64,000 bases of DNA from Methanobacterium sp. BRmetb2. GTDB lineage: Archaea > Methanobacteriota > Methanobacteria > Methanobacteriales > Methanobacteriaceae. Position numbers and translations under genes: made by a program. The DNA is taken from contig CP022705.1 in assembly GCA_003491285.1 (NCBI GenBank), positions 1,817,501 through 1,881,500 on the forward strand, given 5' to 3'. Positions 27,665 to 37,660 of this stretch are shown one piece after another. Positions within the stretch are counted from its first letter, which is position 1. Each line of letters starts with the position of its first letter. Below the pieces are notes generated by a model. That model made no database searches. It saw nothing but the letters and a program-made list of their open reading frames with translations, and was not told the DNA's origin.

Positions 27665-28492
27665 ATGCAAAAATCAGATGACAACATAAATCAACTAATT
27701 TACTGGAATGAGCTGTGGAATGAGGCTGTTAAAGGGCTACCTGACAAAAAAAGTTCAGGTTCATGGGATAAAATCGCACCAAAATTTGGTAAATGGACCC
27801 AAAAGGATAATTATTCCGAGGAGCTCTTGAATAAAATCAAAATTGATAAAAATGACACAGTACTGGATATTGGATGTGGAAACGGGATAGTTACCATACC
27901 TCTGGCTAAAAAAGCCAAACAAGTAACTGCCATGGACATGTCACCAAAAATGCTTGACATGTTAAAAGAAAATGCAGAAAACGAAGGTTTAGATAATATA
28001 ACCTCTGTAAATCAGAGAATTGAAGATTTAGATGTAAAAAATGATATTGAACCTCATGACGTTGTTTTAGCCTCCCGATGTCTAAACGGTATATGTGACA
28101 TTGGAGAGTTACTTCAACAACTCAATCAAATTGCTAAAAAATATGTCTATATTACATTGTGGGGAGTATTAGCCAGAGAATTTGACAGAGAATGTGCAGA
28201 AATTATTGAAAAAGAATTTAACCAGCATCCCGATTATATCTGTGTTTACAATATCCTTCATCAACTGGGAATCTATGCCAATGTCGAGATGCTTGAAACT
28301 GGAAGTCAGCAGTATTACCCCAATATTGATAAAGCAATTGAAAAGCTTCGGTGGAGAATTGGCGGTTTAGGTGATGAAGAAGAGATTATTTTGAGAAAAT
28401 ATTTAGCTGAAAGATTAGTTAAAACAGAAGATTCGAAATTTACGCTTCCATACAATAACCCCAGTTGGGTATTAATTTGGTGGAAGAAATAA
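27665..28492 (+). CDS. Class I SAM-dependent methyltransferase
   Basis: A 275-residue Rossmann methyltransferase. Motif I is TVLDIGCGNGIVTIPLA near residues 67-83, followed by VTAMDMSPKMLDMLK (motif Post I) and EPHDVVLASRCL (motif II). The N-terminal helical part contains SSGSWDKIAPKFGKWTQ. It is followed 15 bases later by a metal/corrinoid binding-protein gene, so it likely takes part in uptake or handling of that ligand. The acceptor is unknown. Confidence 0.85.
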   Translation: MQKSDDNINQLIYWNELWNEAVKGLPDKKSSGSWDKIAPKFGKWTQKDNYSEELLNKIKIDKNDTVLDIGCGNGIVTIPLAKKAKQVTAMDMSPKMLDMLKENAENEGLDNITSVNQRIEDLDVKNDIEPHDVVLASRCLNGICDIGELLQQLNQIAKKYVYITLWGVLAREFDRECAEIIEKEFNQHPDYICVYNILHQLGIYANVEMLETGSQQYYPNIDKAIEKLRWRIGGLGDEEEIILRKYLAERLVKTEDSKFTLPYNNPSWVLIWWKK

Positions 28493-28507
28493 TAAGGAGG
28501 CGGTTTA

Positions 28508-29578
28508 TTGGAGAGAAAAAACACGATTTTACTTGTTGCAGCAGTTATAATCGTAATTGCTGCTGTAGGGGGGTATTTAACATATAATTCGTCGGTTTCA
28601 AATGGACAAACAGTCCAGGTTACGGACATGTTAGGCAGGAACGTTACAGTACCTGCCCAGATAAACAAGGTGGTTGCTACATCCCCTCCCACTACTAATT
28701 TAGTTTATATGCTTGCTCCCGACAAGCTAGGAGGGTGGAGTTTTAAACCAACAGGCCAATTTATTCAACAAAAATATAAAGACATCCCTGAAGTAGGTGG
28801 TTGGTTTGGAAAACAAACTGGGAACTATGAAACATTTCTATCTATAAATCCAGATGTGGTGTTAGAAGGTTCTAATCCAAAAGGAGATCCTAATGCAACA
28901 GTAGATGAAAGACAGGCAAAATTTGGTCAAGTCCCGGTTGTAGCAGTTTTAGATGTTTCGGATGTAACCAAATACAGGGCACCTATAAAGTTTATGGGAG
29001 AGTTTTTAGGAGTTCAGGAAAAGGCCGATGAGTTAATTGTTTTCTATGAAACCATGCTCAAGAAGGTTAACAGCACGGTTTCTACCATTCCGGAAAGTGA
29101 GAAAAAGACTGTGTATTATGCTGAAGGTCCTGAAGGGTTGCAGACTGATCCAACAGGTTCACAACATTCTCAGTTAATTGAACTGTGTGGTGGAATAAAT
29201 GTGGCAGATGTCCCCCTAAAACAGGGTTATGGTATGTCAGATGTTTCTATGGAACAAGTGTTAAGCTGGAATCCAGATGTAATACTTGTGGGCGACCCTA
29301 ATTTCTACAAAAAAGTTTACAACGATTCTAAATGGCAGAATGTTAAAGCAGTAAAAGAAAAGAAGGTTTATTTAATTCCACAAGATCCTCTAAACTGGTT
29401 TGACAGACCACCAGGTGTAAACATAATTTTGGGGATCCCTTGGACTGCTAAAACTATTTATCCTGAGAAATTCCAGGATATAGATATGAACAGCCTGACA
29501 AAAGAATTTTATTCAAAATTCTACCATTACGACCTCAGCGACGACCAGATAAACAGTCTTTTAAACCCACAGCCATAA
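28508..29578 (+). CDS. ABC substrate-binding protein, iron/corrinoid type
   Basis: A 356-residue periplasmic-type binding protein. A hydrophobic segment (ILLVAAVIIVIAAVGGYL) anchors it. VTDMLGRNVTVPAQINKVVA is the standard start of the FecB/BtuF class III fold, and the two lobes show SINPDVVLEG and SWNPDVILVGDPN. No permease or ATPase gene is adjacent, so it must use a transporter encoded elsewhere. A TTG start follows AAGGAGGCGG. It is co-transcribed with the upstream methyltransferase. Confidence 0.87.
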   Translation: MERKNTILLVAAVIIVIAAVGGYLTYNSSVSNGQTVQVTDMLGRNVTVPAQINKVVATSPPTTNLVYMLAPDKLGGWSFKPTGQFIQQKYKDIPEVGGWFGKQTGNYETFLSINPDVVLEGSNPKGDPNATVDERQAKFGQVPVVAVLDVSDVTKYRAPIKFMGEFLGVQEKADELIVFYETMLKKVNSTVSTIPESEKKTVYYAEGPEGLQTDPTGSQHSQLIELCGGINVADVPLKQGYGMSDVSMEQVLSWNPDVILVGDPNFYKKVYNDSKWQNVKAVKEKKVYLIPQDPLNWFDRPPGVNIILGIPWTAKTIYPEKFQDIDMNSLTKEFYSKFYHYDLSDDQINSLLNPQP

Positions 29579-29662
29579 AGGTAGAGAATTTCCATTTAGA
29601 GCACGCAAAGGAAAACCAAGCAGAAAAAAAGCCGTAATCACCTTGTAATCCCACTGCCGGTT

Positions 29663-29685
29663 ATCCTTTTTTTTATTTTTTTCTC
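29663..29685 (+). terminator. T-rich terminator after the binding-protein gene
   Basis: A long oligo-T tract broken by single A and C follows a pyrimidine-rich stretch about 85 bases after the stop. Confidence 0.45.
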
Positions 29686-30145
29686 AAAGATATTTCGTAT
29701 TGGTTTTGTTAATCTTATTTTCTAAATCTTCACCAGTTAGTCAGCATGCGGACTGTGGTATTTTATTTATCATATAAAACAGGATTTCCATATATCATGG
29801 CTGCAATGATGGTTATTATTAATGATTTATATCTGTAATATAAAGCCGTATATTGATTTAAGAATAAATAGATTAGTTTATAATTTAATTAGTATCATGA
29901 AAATAGTTGTACTGGTCAAATGTAAATTGTTTTGGTTAAATGTCGAAAAAATCAATTATAATATCATTATATTCAAAATTGTTTAACGAAAATCTTTTGT
30001 TTTTTTGAGAAAATGATTATTTAATGCCAAAAAGCATATAATGTGCTATGAATAATACTCAATTTAATCAAGTTTCTTAAATAAAAATATCTATTAATAA
30101 ACACATATTATATTCATTATTATAATTTGAGGGGTAAGTGATTAC
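29686..30145. other. Intergenic, AT-rich, no gene
   Basis: About 460 bases without a credible frame. TTGAGGGGTAAGTG just before the next start contains its ribosome binding site. Confidence 0.35.
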
Positions 30146-31471
30146 ATGGACTACTACCATGATGGGAAAATGCGTAAACTTTTTGCAATCCTTAAAGAAC
30201 CTAAATCTTTAGAAGAAATTGATCTTTCTGATGCTTTCATAAAAAATCTGGTATTAAAGGTGGTTTCAACCTATGGAAATATAAAGGTAAGCCAAATACA
30301 CGAAATAACCGGATTAAATATTGATCTCCTGGAAGAAATCCTTAAAATGCTGGAGGCCGATGATCTGTGTGTTCCTACCGGGGGAGGATTTTTATTTCCC
30401 AGTGTTGAGTACACAATAAAGAAGAAAGGGTATCAAAAGGCAGCTAAACTTTTAACTGAGAATCAATATGTAGGTCTGGCCCCGGTATCTTACGATGTTT
30501 ACTACAAAATAATGGAAGTACAGCTTAAGGACAGATTCCCATTACAAATACCACCTGAAGTGGTTGAAAAAGCTTTTAAAGATGTTGTAGGGGTGGAAAG
30601 AGCTAAAAAAACATTAGTGGAAGCATCCATCGGAGGAACAGGTCTTTTTATTTACGGGCCCCCGGGAACTGGTAAAACATTCCTAACCAGTAAAATGTCA
30701 GATCTCCTACCTCCTATTATAATCCCTAAATTTATCGAGTTTAATGAAATGGTCATACAGTTATATGACCCTGATTTTCACCGACCCACTAAAAAACAGC
30801 CGGAAGATCCCCGATGGATTAAAATATACGCCCCATTTGTCTTTACTGGGTCAGAATTGAATACAGAAAAACTAGAAACGAATTATGATCCTAACAAGGG
30901 TGTTTATGAAACTTCTCCCATTATTAAGGCTAATGGAGGTGTTCTGCTTTTAGATGACTTGGGTAGGCAGAAAGAGGATCATAACGCCCTTTTAAACCGA
31001 TTAATTGTACCGCTAGAGAACAAGAGAGATGTTATTTATATAAAAGGTGCCCCTATAGTGGTTCAAACTCATTTTATTCCGGCATTTTCCACCAACCTAG
31101 AAATAACTATTATGGATGAGGCCCATTTAAGAAGAGCTCCCTTACACATTTTCCTGGAGAATCCTTCCACTGATGAAATTTTAGAGGTATTCAAGAGGAA
31201 TCTTGATGAATTAAACGAGGAATATGATGAAGGGATCTTAAAAAGATTTGAAAAGGTTTACCTGAAAACATCACAGGGAGGGGAAAATCTTCAGCCCACT
31301 TTCGCCCATGCACGTGACATTGCCCAGATTGCCCAGGCCATAAGAATCCGGAAAGGAGAGGAGAAAATCACAGAAGAAACTTTAGAGGAGGCATTGGAGC
31401 AGCACATTTTAATTGCACTTCAGAGAAAGTTCACACCAGAAATATTTAAACAAATTGTCGGGCCAAGATAA
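30146..31471 (+). CDS. AAA+ ATPase with N-terminal winged-helix region
   Basis: A 441-residue cytoplasmic ATPase. The first 100 residues look like a winged helix (SQIHEITGLNIDLLEEILKM, then CVPTGGGFLFP). Walker A is GPPGTGKT at residues 171-178, Walker B is NGGVLLLDDLGRQ, and a sensor-like FIPAFSTNLE precedes HLRRAPLHIF, which may hold the arginine finger. A helical lid follows. It is related to MoxR/McrB-like archaeal AAA proteins rather than Cdc48. GAGGGG precedes the start. No partner genes are adjacent, so the client is unknown. Confidence 0.8.
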   Translation: MDYYHDGKMRKLFAILKEPKSLEEIDLSDAFIKNLVLKVVSTYGNIKVSQIHEITGLNIDLLEEILKMLEADDLCVPTGGGFLFPSVEYTIKKKGYQKAAKLLTENQYVGLAPVSYDVYYKIMEVQLKDRFPLQIPPEVVEKAFKDVVGVERAKKTLVEASIGGTGLFIYGPPGTGKTFLTSKMSDLLPPIIIPKFIEFNEMVIQLYDPDFHRPTKKQPEDPRWIKIYAPFVFTGSELNTEKLETNYDPNKGVYETSPIIKANGGVLLLDDLGRQKEDHNALLNRLIVPLENKRDVIYIKGAPIVVQTHFIPAFSTNLEITIMDEAHLRRAPLHIFLENPSTDEILEVFKRNLDELNEEYDEGILKRFEKVYLKTSQGGENLQPTFAHARDIAQIAQAIRIRKGEEKITEETLEEALEQHILIALQRKFTPEIFKQIVGPR

Positions 31472-31621
31472 TGTTTTATTCAATAATAAAGCTTAATAAT
31501 CAATATTTTGATCATCATGGTTATTAAAATAATTTTTGTTATATAGAATTTTTAGTAAGGGAAAAGTTTTTATTAAATCTTTTTTAATATAAAAGAGGCT
31601 ATAATATAAGGAGTATTTCAC

Positions 31622-32644
31622 ATGACATGTAGTGTATTAGTTGGAGGCGGATGGGGTGACGAAGGCAAAGGAAAATGTATTACATATCTTTGTTACAACG
31701 ATAAACCCGACATCATAGCAAGAGCAGGAGTAGGTCCCAACGCAGGGCATTCTGTAGAATTTCACGGTGAAAAATATGGATTAAGACTAACTCCTTCTGG
31801 ATTTGTTCATACTGGGGCAAGACTACTAATTGGGGCAGGTGTCTTAGTAGATCCAGAGGTATTTTTACATGAATTAGATTATCTGAATAAATATGATGTT
31901 AAAGGTAGAACTTTTGCTGATTATAGATGTGCAATCATAGAAAAAAAACATAAAGAGCAGGATCAGGCTTCTGATTATCTTTCCAAGAAGATAGGAAGTA
32001 CTGGTACTGGCTGTGGCCCTGCAAACTCTGACCGGGTAATGCGGGTGGCCAAGCTTGCTGGGGATGTTGATGAAATGAAGTCTTACACAACCGACGTTCC
32101 TAAAGAGGTTAATGGGGCTTTAGATAATGAACAAAATGTTTTTATTGAGGGATCACAAGGTTTTGGTCTTTCACTTTATTATGGTACTTATCCTTTTGTC
32201 ACCAGTAAGGATACAACTGCAAGCACAGCCGCCGCAGACGTGGGTGTTGGACCAACTCGGGTGGACGATGTAATAGTAGTTTTCAAATCGTATATAACCC
32301 GTGTCGGCGAAGGACCTTTCAGTACAGAAATGAGTCAGAAAAAGGCAGAAGAAATGGGCCTGGAAGAATACGGAACCGTAACTGGCAGAAGAAGAAGAGT
32401 TGGCCTTTTTGACATGGATCTGGCCAAAGAATCATGCATGATAAATGGAGCAACCCAAATAGCATTGACCTGTGTTGACAGACTTTATCCACAGTGCGAA
32501 AGAGTAAAAGATTACTCAAAACTATCCATGGAAATTAAAAGATTTATTGATGAAATTGAAGGCGAAACCGGTGTTCCTGTAACCATTATATCCACAGGGC
32601 CCGATCTGGAAGATACAATAGATTTAAGAGATGAACTTCTTTAA
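31622..32644 (+). CDS. purA: Adenylosuccinate synthetase (archaeal short form)
   Basis: The enzyme joins IMP and aspartate using GTP to form adenylosuccinate on the way to AMP. GGGWGDEGKGK at residues 8-18 is the GTP-binding signature, VGPNAGHSVEF follows, and TGCGPANSDR and TASTAAADVGVGPTRVDDVI are in the middle. At 340 residues it is the short archaeal type, lacking about 90 residues of bacterial PurA. It is monocistronic with a T-run just after the stop. Confidence 0.95.
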   Translation: MTCSVLVGGGWGDEGKGKCITYLCYNDKPDIIARAGVGPNAGHSVEFHGEKYGLRLTPSGFVHTGARLLIGAGVLVDPEVFLHELDYLNKYDVKGRTFADYRCAIIEKKHKEQDQASDYLSKKIGSTGTGCGPANSDRVMRVAKLAGDVDEMKSYTTDVPKEVNGALDNEQNVFIEGSQGFGLSLYYGTYPFVTSKDTTASTAAADVGVGPTRVDDVIVVFKSYITRVGEGPFSTEMSQKKAEEMGLEEYGTVTGRRRRVGLFDMDLAKESCMINGATQIALTCVDRLYPQCERVKDYSKLSMEIKRFIDEIEGETGVPVTIISTGPDLEDTIDLRDELL

Positions 32645-32662
32645 ATTTGAGTATCTTATTCT

Positions 32663-32676
32663 ATTTTTTTTTATTT
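32663..32676 (+). terminator. T-run after purA
   Basis: Nine T followed by ATTTG begin about 20 bases after the purA stop codon. Confidence 0.45.
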
Positions 32677-32789
32677 GAAAAAAGTAAATATCTCATTTCA
32701 TTCGTTGAAAGAGATATTTATTAAATTTTTAATTTAATATTTTTACAACTCCTTAATTAGCAGTTATCTTCTTATAATTATTTGCTGTT

Positions 32790-33563
32790 TTATATTAGTA
32801 TTATTATGGGAAGAATTACGTGTAAAACTATGTCTGCCGAGAAATGAGAGATCATGGCGGATTCTAAACCTTTTTTCCAGTATAGCCATCCAAAAATTAT
32901 TCCACCAATTCCATTTAAAACTATGGCACGAAGTATAATACCTGGAGTAATAGCAGTTATAGCACTGGTTATAGGCAGGTGTCCAATACCGAATAGAACT
33001 GCTGTTATAATTATAGCCAACCATACTCCTATTGATGTAGGTTTGCCCTGGGCAGTTTTTTTAATTTTATAGAAGATCCAGACAAAAAGACTCATTAAAA
33101 ACAGTCTCATCATTATTTCTTCATTTATTCCGCCGTAGAATGATGCCAAAAAACCCTGCCATGCTGGAGGATTGATTTGAGTTGCAGTGGCTCCAATTAG
33201 GGTAACACCCATTAAAGAGAAAATGTTATCAAAAACTATAATCAAAATAGCTGCAGCTACTCCTAAACCAATTGATATTCCTAAAATAGATTTTAGGTAA
33301 CTCCTAACTTCATTTCCCTCTAACCATCCTTCAAGTATAGGAAGGCCAAATCCTATTTTTTTAGCTATAAAAAGACCCAAACCTATTAAAACTGCAAATA
33401 AAACTGTATTTTGTATTATCTGGGCAATTAATAATATATGCAAGGGCACTGGTAATTCTGCAGGGATTCCTCCTTGGAGAGTTAATGAATAGGGGATTAC
33501 TGTAATAATTCCAATTAGACTTAAAATTAACAATATTATAAATAGTTTCCATCTAGTTTTCAT
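32790..33563 (-). CDS. CPBP-family intramembrane metalloprotease
   Basis: A 257-residue membrane protein with about eight helices. The CPBP (Abi/Rce1) motifs are present: EEIMMRLFLM (EExxxR) near residue 145 and LFGIGHLP (FxxxH) near residue 190, with a third polar motif SHFSADIVLH near the C-terminus. These residues form a glutamate/histidine active site inside the membrane. Such proteases process prenylated or surface proteins or confer bacteriocin resistance. It is divergent from the histidine kinase gene; the substrate is unknown. Confidence 0.85.
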   Translation of the reverse strand: MKTRWKLFIILLILSLIGIITVIPYSLTLQGGIPAELPVPLHILLIAQIIQNTVLFAVLIGLGLFIAKKIGFGLPILEGWLEGNEVRSYLKSILGISIGLGVAAAILIIVFDNIFSLMGVTLIGATATQINPPAWQGFLASFYGGINEEIMMRLFLMSLFVWIFYKIKKTAQGKPTSIGVWLAIIITAVLFGIGHLPITSAITAITPGIILRAIVLNGIGGIIFGWLYWKKGLESAMISHFSADIVLHVILPIIILI

Positions 33564-33722
33564 TTAAAAACCTCTTTTATATTAATTTAAATTATCTATA
33601 TATAGTATTAACATTTTGTTCTCTAAATGTGTTTTAATATTCGTGTATAGCACAATTTAAATATTAGTTTAAGTATAAGCATCTTAATCTGTAAAAAATC
33701 GCATGTAATCGGAGAAAAATTG

Positions 33723-36161
33723 ATGAATTTACGTGGAAAAACCTTGATAATAATCGGAGTAACATTGATAGTACTTATTTTCACGTTATATATGGTTTCT
33801 CAAGCTTTAATAATTCATAGTTTTGATGAAATAGATGAAAATAATGCCCGTAGAAATATGGAAATAATCCAGGGAGCTTTACTAAAAGACATGGAGAGTT
33901 TAAATGATACGGCTCAATACATGTCAAAGAACTTTGATACTTCATTATTATCACCAGAACAGGAATCTAATTATATTAAAAAAAATTTAACCAATCAAAA
34001 TTTTATAAATTCGAGAATAAATTTAGTTGTAATATATGATTCTTCCAAGCGTGTACTATACTCCAAAGCATTCGATTTAGAAAAAAAGAAACAAATCCCG
34101 GTATCAGATGAATTAAAAAATTATATATCAAACGGTTCCATCAATTCGAACTCTAACACCTCAGTTAATGGAGTTCTTGCTTTATCAAATAATCCAATGA
34201 TAATTTCTATTTGGCCCATATCCTCTGGAAATAACCGAAGTACCAGCTATTTTTTAATGGTAGGCCGATATTTTAATTCAGAGGAAATTAAGAGGAATAC
34301 TGGAATTAAAACTTCTGAAATCAAATTTATACCACACACTACTCAAAACATGTACTTTAATGAGATAGATCCTTCATTCTCCAAAGAAACCCCAGTGATG
34401 ATACAAAGTAATGAATCCAATTCTATTAATTCTTTTACAATTCTAAGGGATGACCTGGGAAAAGCAGTTTACAGTTTAAATGTTAAAATGCCTAGAACCA
34501 TTCATGAACAGTTTTATGAAACTGTACTTTATTATCTTCTTTCCTTTCTAATTATCGGTTTGGTAATTGGGGTAATACTATTATTATACCTTGATAAAGT
34601 AATTTTAAAACGTTTGTCAGGATTAATTAATGATGTAACAACAATTGGTGAATCTTCTGACCTATCAAAAAGAGTTTCAGTAACTGAAAATGATGAATTA
34701 CAGAAATTAGGTAATTCGATAAATCAAATGTTATATCGGTTGGAATTATTGAATAATAAGATATTAGTGAGTCAGAGAAAATATAAAACTATTTTTGAAA
34801 ATACAGGAACTGCTACTGCTACTATTGAAGAAGATGGTAAAATTGCGTTGATAAATAAAGAATTTGAAAAAATTGTTGGTTATTCCAAAACAGATATTAT
34901 TGGAAAAAAGGCCTTTCTGGATTTTGTTGCAGATGAAGATAGAAAAAAAATGAGCCATTATCACACTTTAAGATTAGATCCAACCCATTCCCACGCTGCT
35001 CCTCGAAATTATGAATTTAAATTATTAACTAAAAAGGGCAATATAAAAAATATTTTTTCAACGGCGTCCCTTATCCCCGAAACAAAAAAGACTTTAATAT
35101 CGCTTTTGGATATAACCGATAAAAAGAATGCTGAGAAAGCATTGAAAGCATCAGAAGAGATGTATAAAACATTGATTAAAACTTCTCCCGATGCATTAAT
35201 TGTTATAGATTTAAAAGGAACCATTAAGTTTTTATCTCCGAGAGCACTGGAATTGTATGATTATAATCATAAAAAGGAACTAATAGGTGAAAATATTACT
35301 AAAATTATTGATTCAACTGAAAAAGAACGAATATTCCCTTTTTTTGAAAATGTTTTTAATAAGGGTATTTTAAAAAATACAGAATTTAAGATGTCGAAAA
35401 AGGATGGAACAAATTTTTCAGGTGAAGTGAATGTTTCAGTGATAAAAAATGATCAGGGAAATGTAGAATCTTTCATGGGGATAATAAGGGATATAACTCA
35501 CCATAAAAAAATTGAAAATGAAATAAAAAGATCTCTCAATGAAAAAGAGATGCTTATTAAAGAAATTCATCACCGTGTAAAAAATAATATGCAGATAATA
35601 ACCAGTCTTTTAAATCTTCAATCCTCCTATTTTGAAGACGAGAATGTTAAATCTGTTTTTAAAGAAAGCCAGAACCGTGTAAAATCTATGGCTATGGTGC
35701 ATGAAAAGCTATACCAATCAAAAGATCTGGCCAGAATTAACTTCGCAGATTATATAAAAAGTCTTGCTTTGGGTCTTTTAAGTTCGAATGGCATTGATTC
35801 AAATGTTATAAAACTCAATTTAGACCTGGATACTTTTTATTTAGGTATTGACACCGCAATTCCATTAGGATTACTATTAAATGAAATAATAACAAATTCC
35901 CTGAAACACGCATTTCCTCACGGTAAAAACGGTACAATAACTATTGGACTTAGAAAAAAGGATAGTATATTCATAATGAGTATCAGTGATGATGGTGTAG
36001 GTTTGCCTCATGATTTAGAATTAGAAAATTCCACGACTCTGGGGATGAAACTAATAATGAGTTTAGTAGACCAGTTAGACGCAGATTTAACCATGGAAAG
36101 AATTAAAGGCACAAAGTTTATCATAAAATTCAGGGAATTAAAATATACTAAGAGGATATGA
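33723..36161 (+). CDS. Sensor histidine kinase (CHASE4-HAMP-PAS-PAS-HisKA_2)
   Basis: An 812-residue membrane sensor. Helix 1 is TLIIIGVTLIVLIFTLYMVS, an extracellular CHASE4-like domain covers about 30-265, and helix 2 (YYLLSFLIIGLVIGVILLLY) leads into a HAMP linker. Two PAS domains start at KYKTIFENTGTATATIEEDG and MYKTLIKTSPDALIVIDLKG. KEIHHRVKNNMQIITSLLNL contains the phosphoacceptor histidine near residue 616, and the ATPase domain has NEIITNSLKHAF and DDGVGLP. GGAG eight bases before the ATG at 33723 favours it over a TTG three bases earlier. No response regulator is adjacent. The ligand is unknown. Confidence 0.9.
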   Translation: MNLRGKTLIIIGVTLIVLIFTLYMVSQALIIHSFDEIDENNARRNMEIIQGALLKDMESLNDTAQYMSKNFDTSLLSPEQESNYIKKNLTNQNFINSRINLVVIYDSSKRVLYSKAFDLEKKKQIPVSDELKNYISNGSINSNSNTSVNGVLALSNNPMIISIWPISSGNNRSTSYFLMVGRYFNSEEIKRNTGIKTSEIKFIPHTTQNMYFNEIDPSFSKETPVMIQSNESNSINSFTILRDDLGKAVYSLNVKMPRTIHEQFYETVLYYLLSFLIIGLVIGVILLLYLDKVILKRLSGLINDVTTIGESSDLSKRVSVTENDELQKLGNSINQMLYRLELLNNKILVSQRKYKTIFENTGTATATIEEDGKIALINKEFEKIVGYSKTDIIGKKAFLDFVADEDRKKMSHYHTLRLDPTHSHAAPRNYEFKLLTKKGNIKNIFSTASLIPETKKTLISLLDITDKKNAEKALKASEEMYKTLIKTSPDALIVIDLKGTIKFLSPRALELYDYNHKKELIGENITKIIDSTEKERIFPFFENVFNKGILKNTEFKMSKKDGTNFSGEVNVSVIKNDQGNVESFMGIIRDITHHKKIENEIKRSLNEKEMLIKEIHHRVKNNMQIITSLLNLQSSYFEDENVKSVFKESQNRVKSMAMVHEKLYQSKDLARINFADYIKSLALGLLSSNGIDSNVIKLNLDLDTFYLGIDTAIPLGLLLNEIITNSLKHAFPHGKNGTITIGLRKKDSIFIMSISDDGVGLPHDLELENSTTLGMKLIMSLVDQLDADLTMERIKGTKFIIKFRELKYTKRI

Positions 36162-36174
36162 ATTTTTAAGATAT

Positions 36175-36924
36175 TTATTTCCAAAATTGATTAAGGGTAC
36201 CTTTGTACCCGTATCTTATACTTTCAGTTACAAATATGCCAGCTTTTCGAACTGATTCTTCTAAACTGAATCCTTTAATTAAATAGGCAGTTATTGCTGA
36301 TGAATAGGTACAACCACTGCCATGGGTGTTTTTACTTTTTATGATTTCTCCATCAATTACCTTTACTGTCCCATCAAAATAAGTGTCATTACCTTGAAGA
36401 TGACCTCCTGTAATAACCACGTTACATATTTCCCCTATCTTTAATGCAGCTTCCATTGCATCATCTTCATCCTCTATTCTATAACCAGATAATGCTTCAG
36501 CTTCAGATATATTGGGAGTTGTCAATAAGGCATGGGGTAGGAGATATTTTTTGAGAGAATCTGCAAAATCTTTCTGGGATAAAAAACCACCAGACCCAGC
36601 TACCATCACTGGATCTGCTACCACTTTCAGCTCATGTTCAGAAACCTTGTGGGCCACGCATTTAACTATTTTCTCAGAGTAGAGCATGCCTGTTTTTGCG
36701 TATTCAATTTGTTCCTGCTCTAGAATAAGTTCAATCTCTTTTTCAATAAAATCAGGGTCAACGGGAAATATGTCTTCCACTTTATATATATTTTGGGCAG
36801 TTAAGGCCGTTATTACTGCAGTTCCATATATACCTAATGCAGTGAAGGTTCGAACGTCATTTAGAATACCTGCACCGCCTGAAGGGTCATATCCGGCTAT
36901 GGAAATGGCTGATTTAAGTTTCAT
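36175..36924 (-). CDS. thiD: Hydroxymethylpyrimidine/phosphomethylpyrimidine kinase
   Basis: A 249-residue ribokinase-fold enzyme of thiamine synthesis that phosphorylates HMP and HMP-P. SIAGYDPSGGAGILNDVRTF near the start binds the pyrimidine, VVADPVMVAGSGG is central, and KNTHGSGCTYSSAITAYL holds the anion hole and catalytic aspartate/cysteine region. It lacks the ThiN domain often fused in archaea. Its start overlaps the end of cofC by 11 bases, so the two are translationally coupled. Confidence 0.93.
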   Translation of the reverse strand: MKLKSAISIAGYDPSGGAGILNDVRTFTALGIYGTAVITALTAQNIYKVEDIFPVDPDFIEKEIELILEQEQIEYAKTGMLYSEKIVKCVAHKVSEHELKVVADPVMVAGSGGFLSQKDFADSLKKYLLPHALLTTPNISEAEALSGYRIEDEDDAMEAALKIGEICNVVITGGHLQGNDTYFDGTVKVIDGEIIKSKNTHGSGCTYSSAITAYLIKGFSLEESVRKAGIFVTESIRYGYKGTLNQFWK

Positions 36925-37603
36925 CTTTTTCTACTCTTTTGACTTCTAATCTTTCAGAACCATGGTTGGAACGAATTTTCAAGGGCAAAGATTTTAAATA
37001 TTTCTGGGTTTCGGTTTCATGGCCATGTAAAATTATTTCACCCAAATCTTCAGCAGTATTCACGTCCATGGATAAGTAAAAGGAATCATATACGCCGAAG
37101 GATATATTATTTGATTCTGCTTCTTTTAAGTGTTCAAAAAAACTGTAATCTCCAAATTTAGTTCTCATATCCCGGGTGGTAAATAATATGGCATTGGTTC
37201 CCCCACCCTTTGAAGGGGCTATTACCATATCAAATTTTTCACCCATTTTTAGCATGTCTTCTATATGGGCTTTTTTAATTAGAGGTACATCTGAAGGTGT
37301 TATTAATATTTTATCACAAGTTTCCCAGCAAAAATCAACAGCCTGACTTAATGCACCGTTCAGATCAGTTTTTCCCTTCTCTTTAACTGGTGTAACTTCC
37401 AATTTTTTCACGTAGTTTAAAACGTCATCATCTGAGCTTATAACTGCAACTACATCTAATGTTTCTTTTAATGAAGCTATTACATCTTTTAACATGGATT
37501 TTAACAGATTTTCACGTTCTTTAATGGTTAATGTTGGTGATAATCTAGTTTTTGCATGGTAGAAACGTGAAACTGGTATTATTGCACAAGTTTTTTTATT
37601 CAT
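36914..37603 (-). CDS. cofC: 2-phospho-L-lactate guanylyltransferase
   Basis: CofC activates 2-phospholactate (or phosphoenolpyruvate) with GTP for coenzyme F420 synthesis. The 229-residue nucleotidyltransferase fold begins with AIIPVSRFYHAKTRLSPTL, the family signature, and contains KGKTDLNGALSQAV, ILITPSDVPLI with its metal-binding aspartate, and APSKGGGTNAILF. The length is standard. It is upstream of thiD with an 11-base overlap. F420 is the main hydride carrier of methanogenesis from CO2, consistent with the organism. Confidence 0.93.
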   Translation of the reverse strand: MNKKTCAIIPVSRFYHAKTRLSPTLTIKERENLLKSMLKDVIASLKETLDVVAVISSDDDVLNYVKKLEVTPVKEKGKTDLNGALSQAVDFCWETCDKILITPSDVPLIKKAHIEDMLKMGEKFDMVIAPSKGGGTNAILFTTRDMRTKFGDYSFFEHLKEAESNNISFGVYDSFYLSMDVNTAEDLGEIILHGHETETQKYLKSLPLKIRSNHGSERLEVKRVEKDET

Positions 37604-37660
37604 TTTTACCTCTTAAAAATCTAAAATTTCACTCAATCAAATTCATTTATTAAAAATAGT

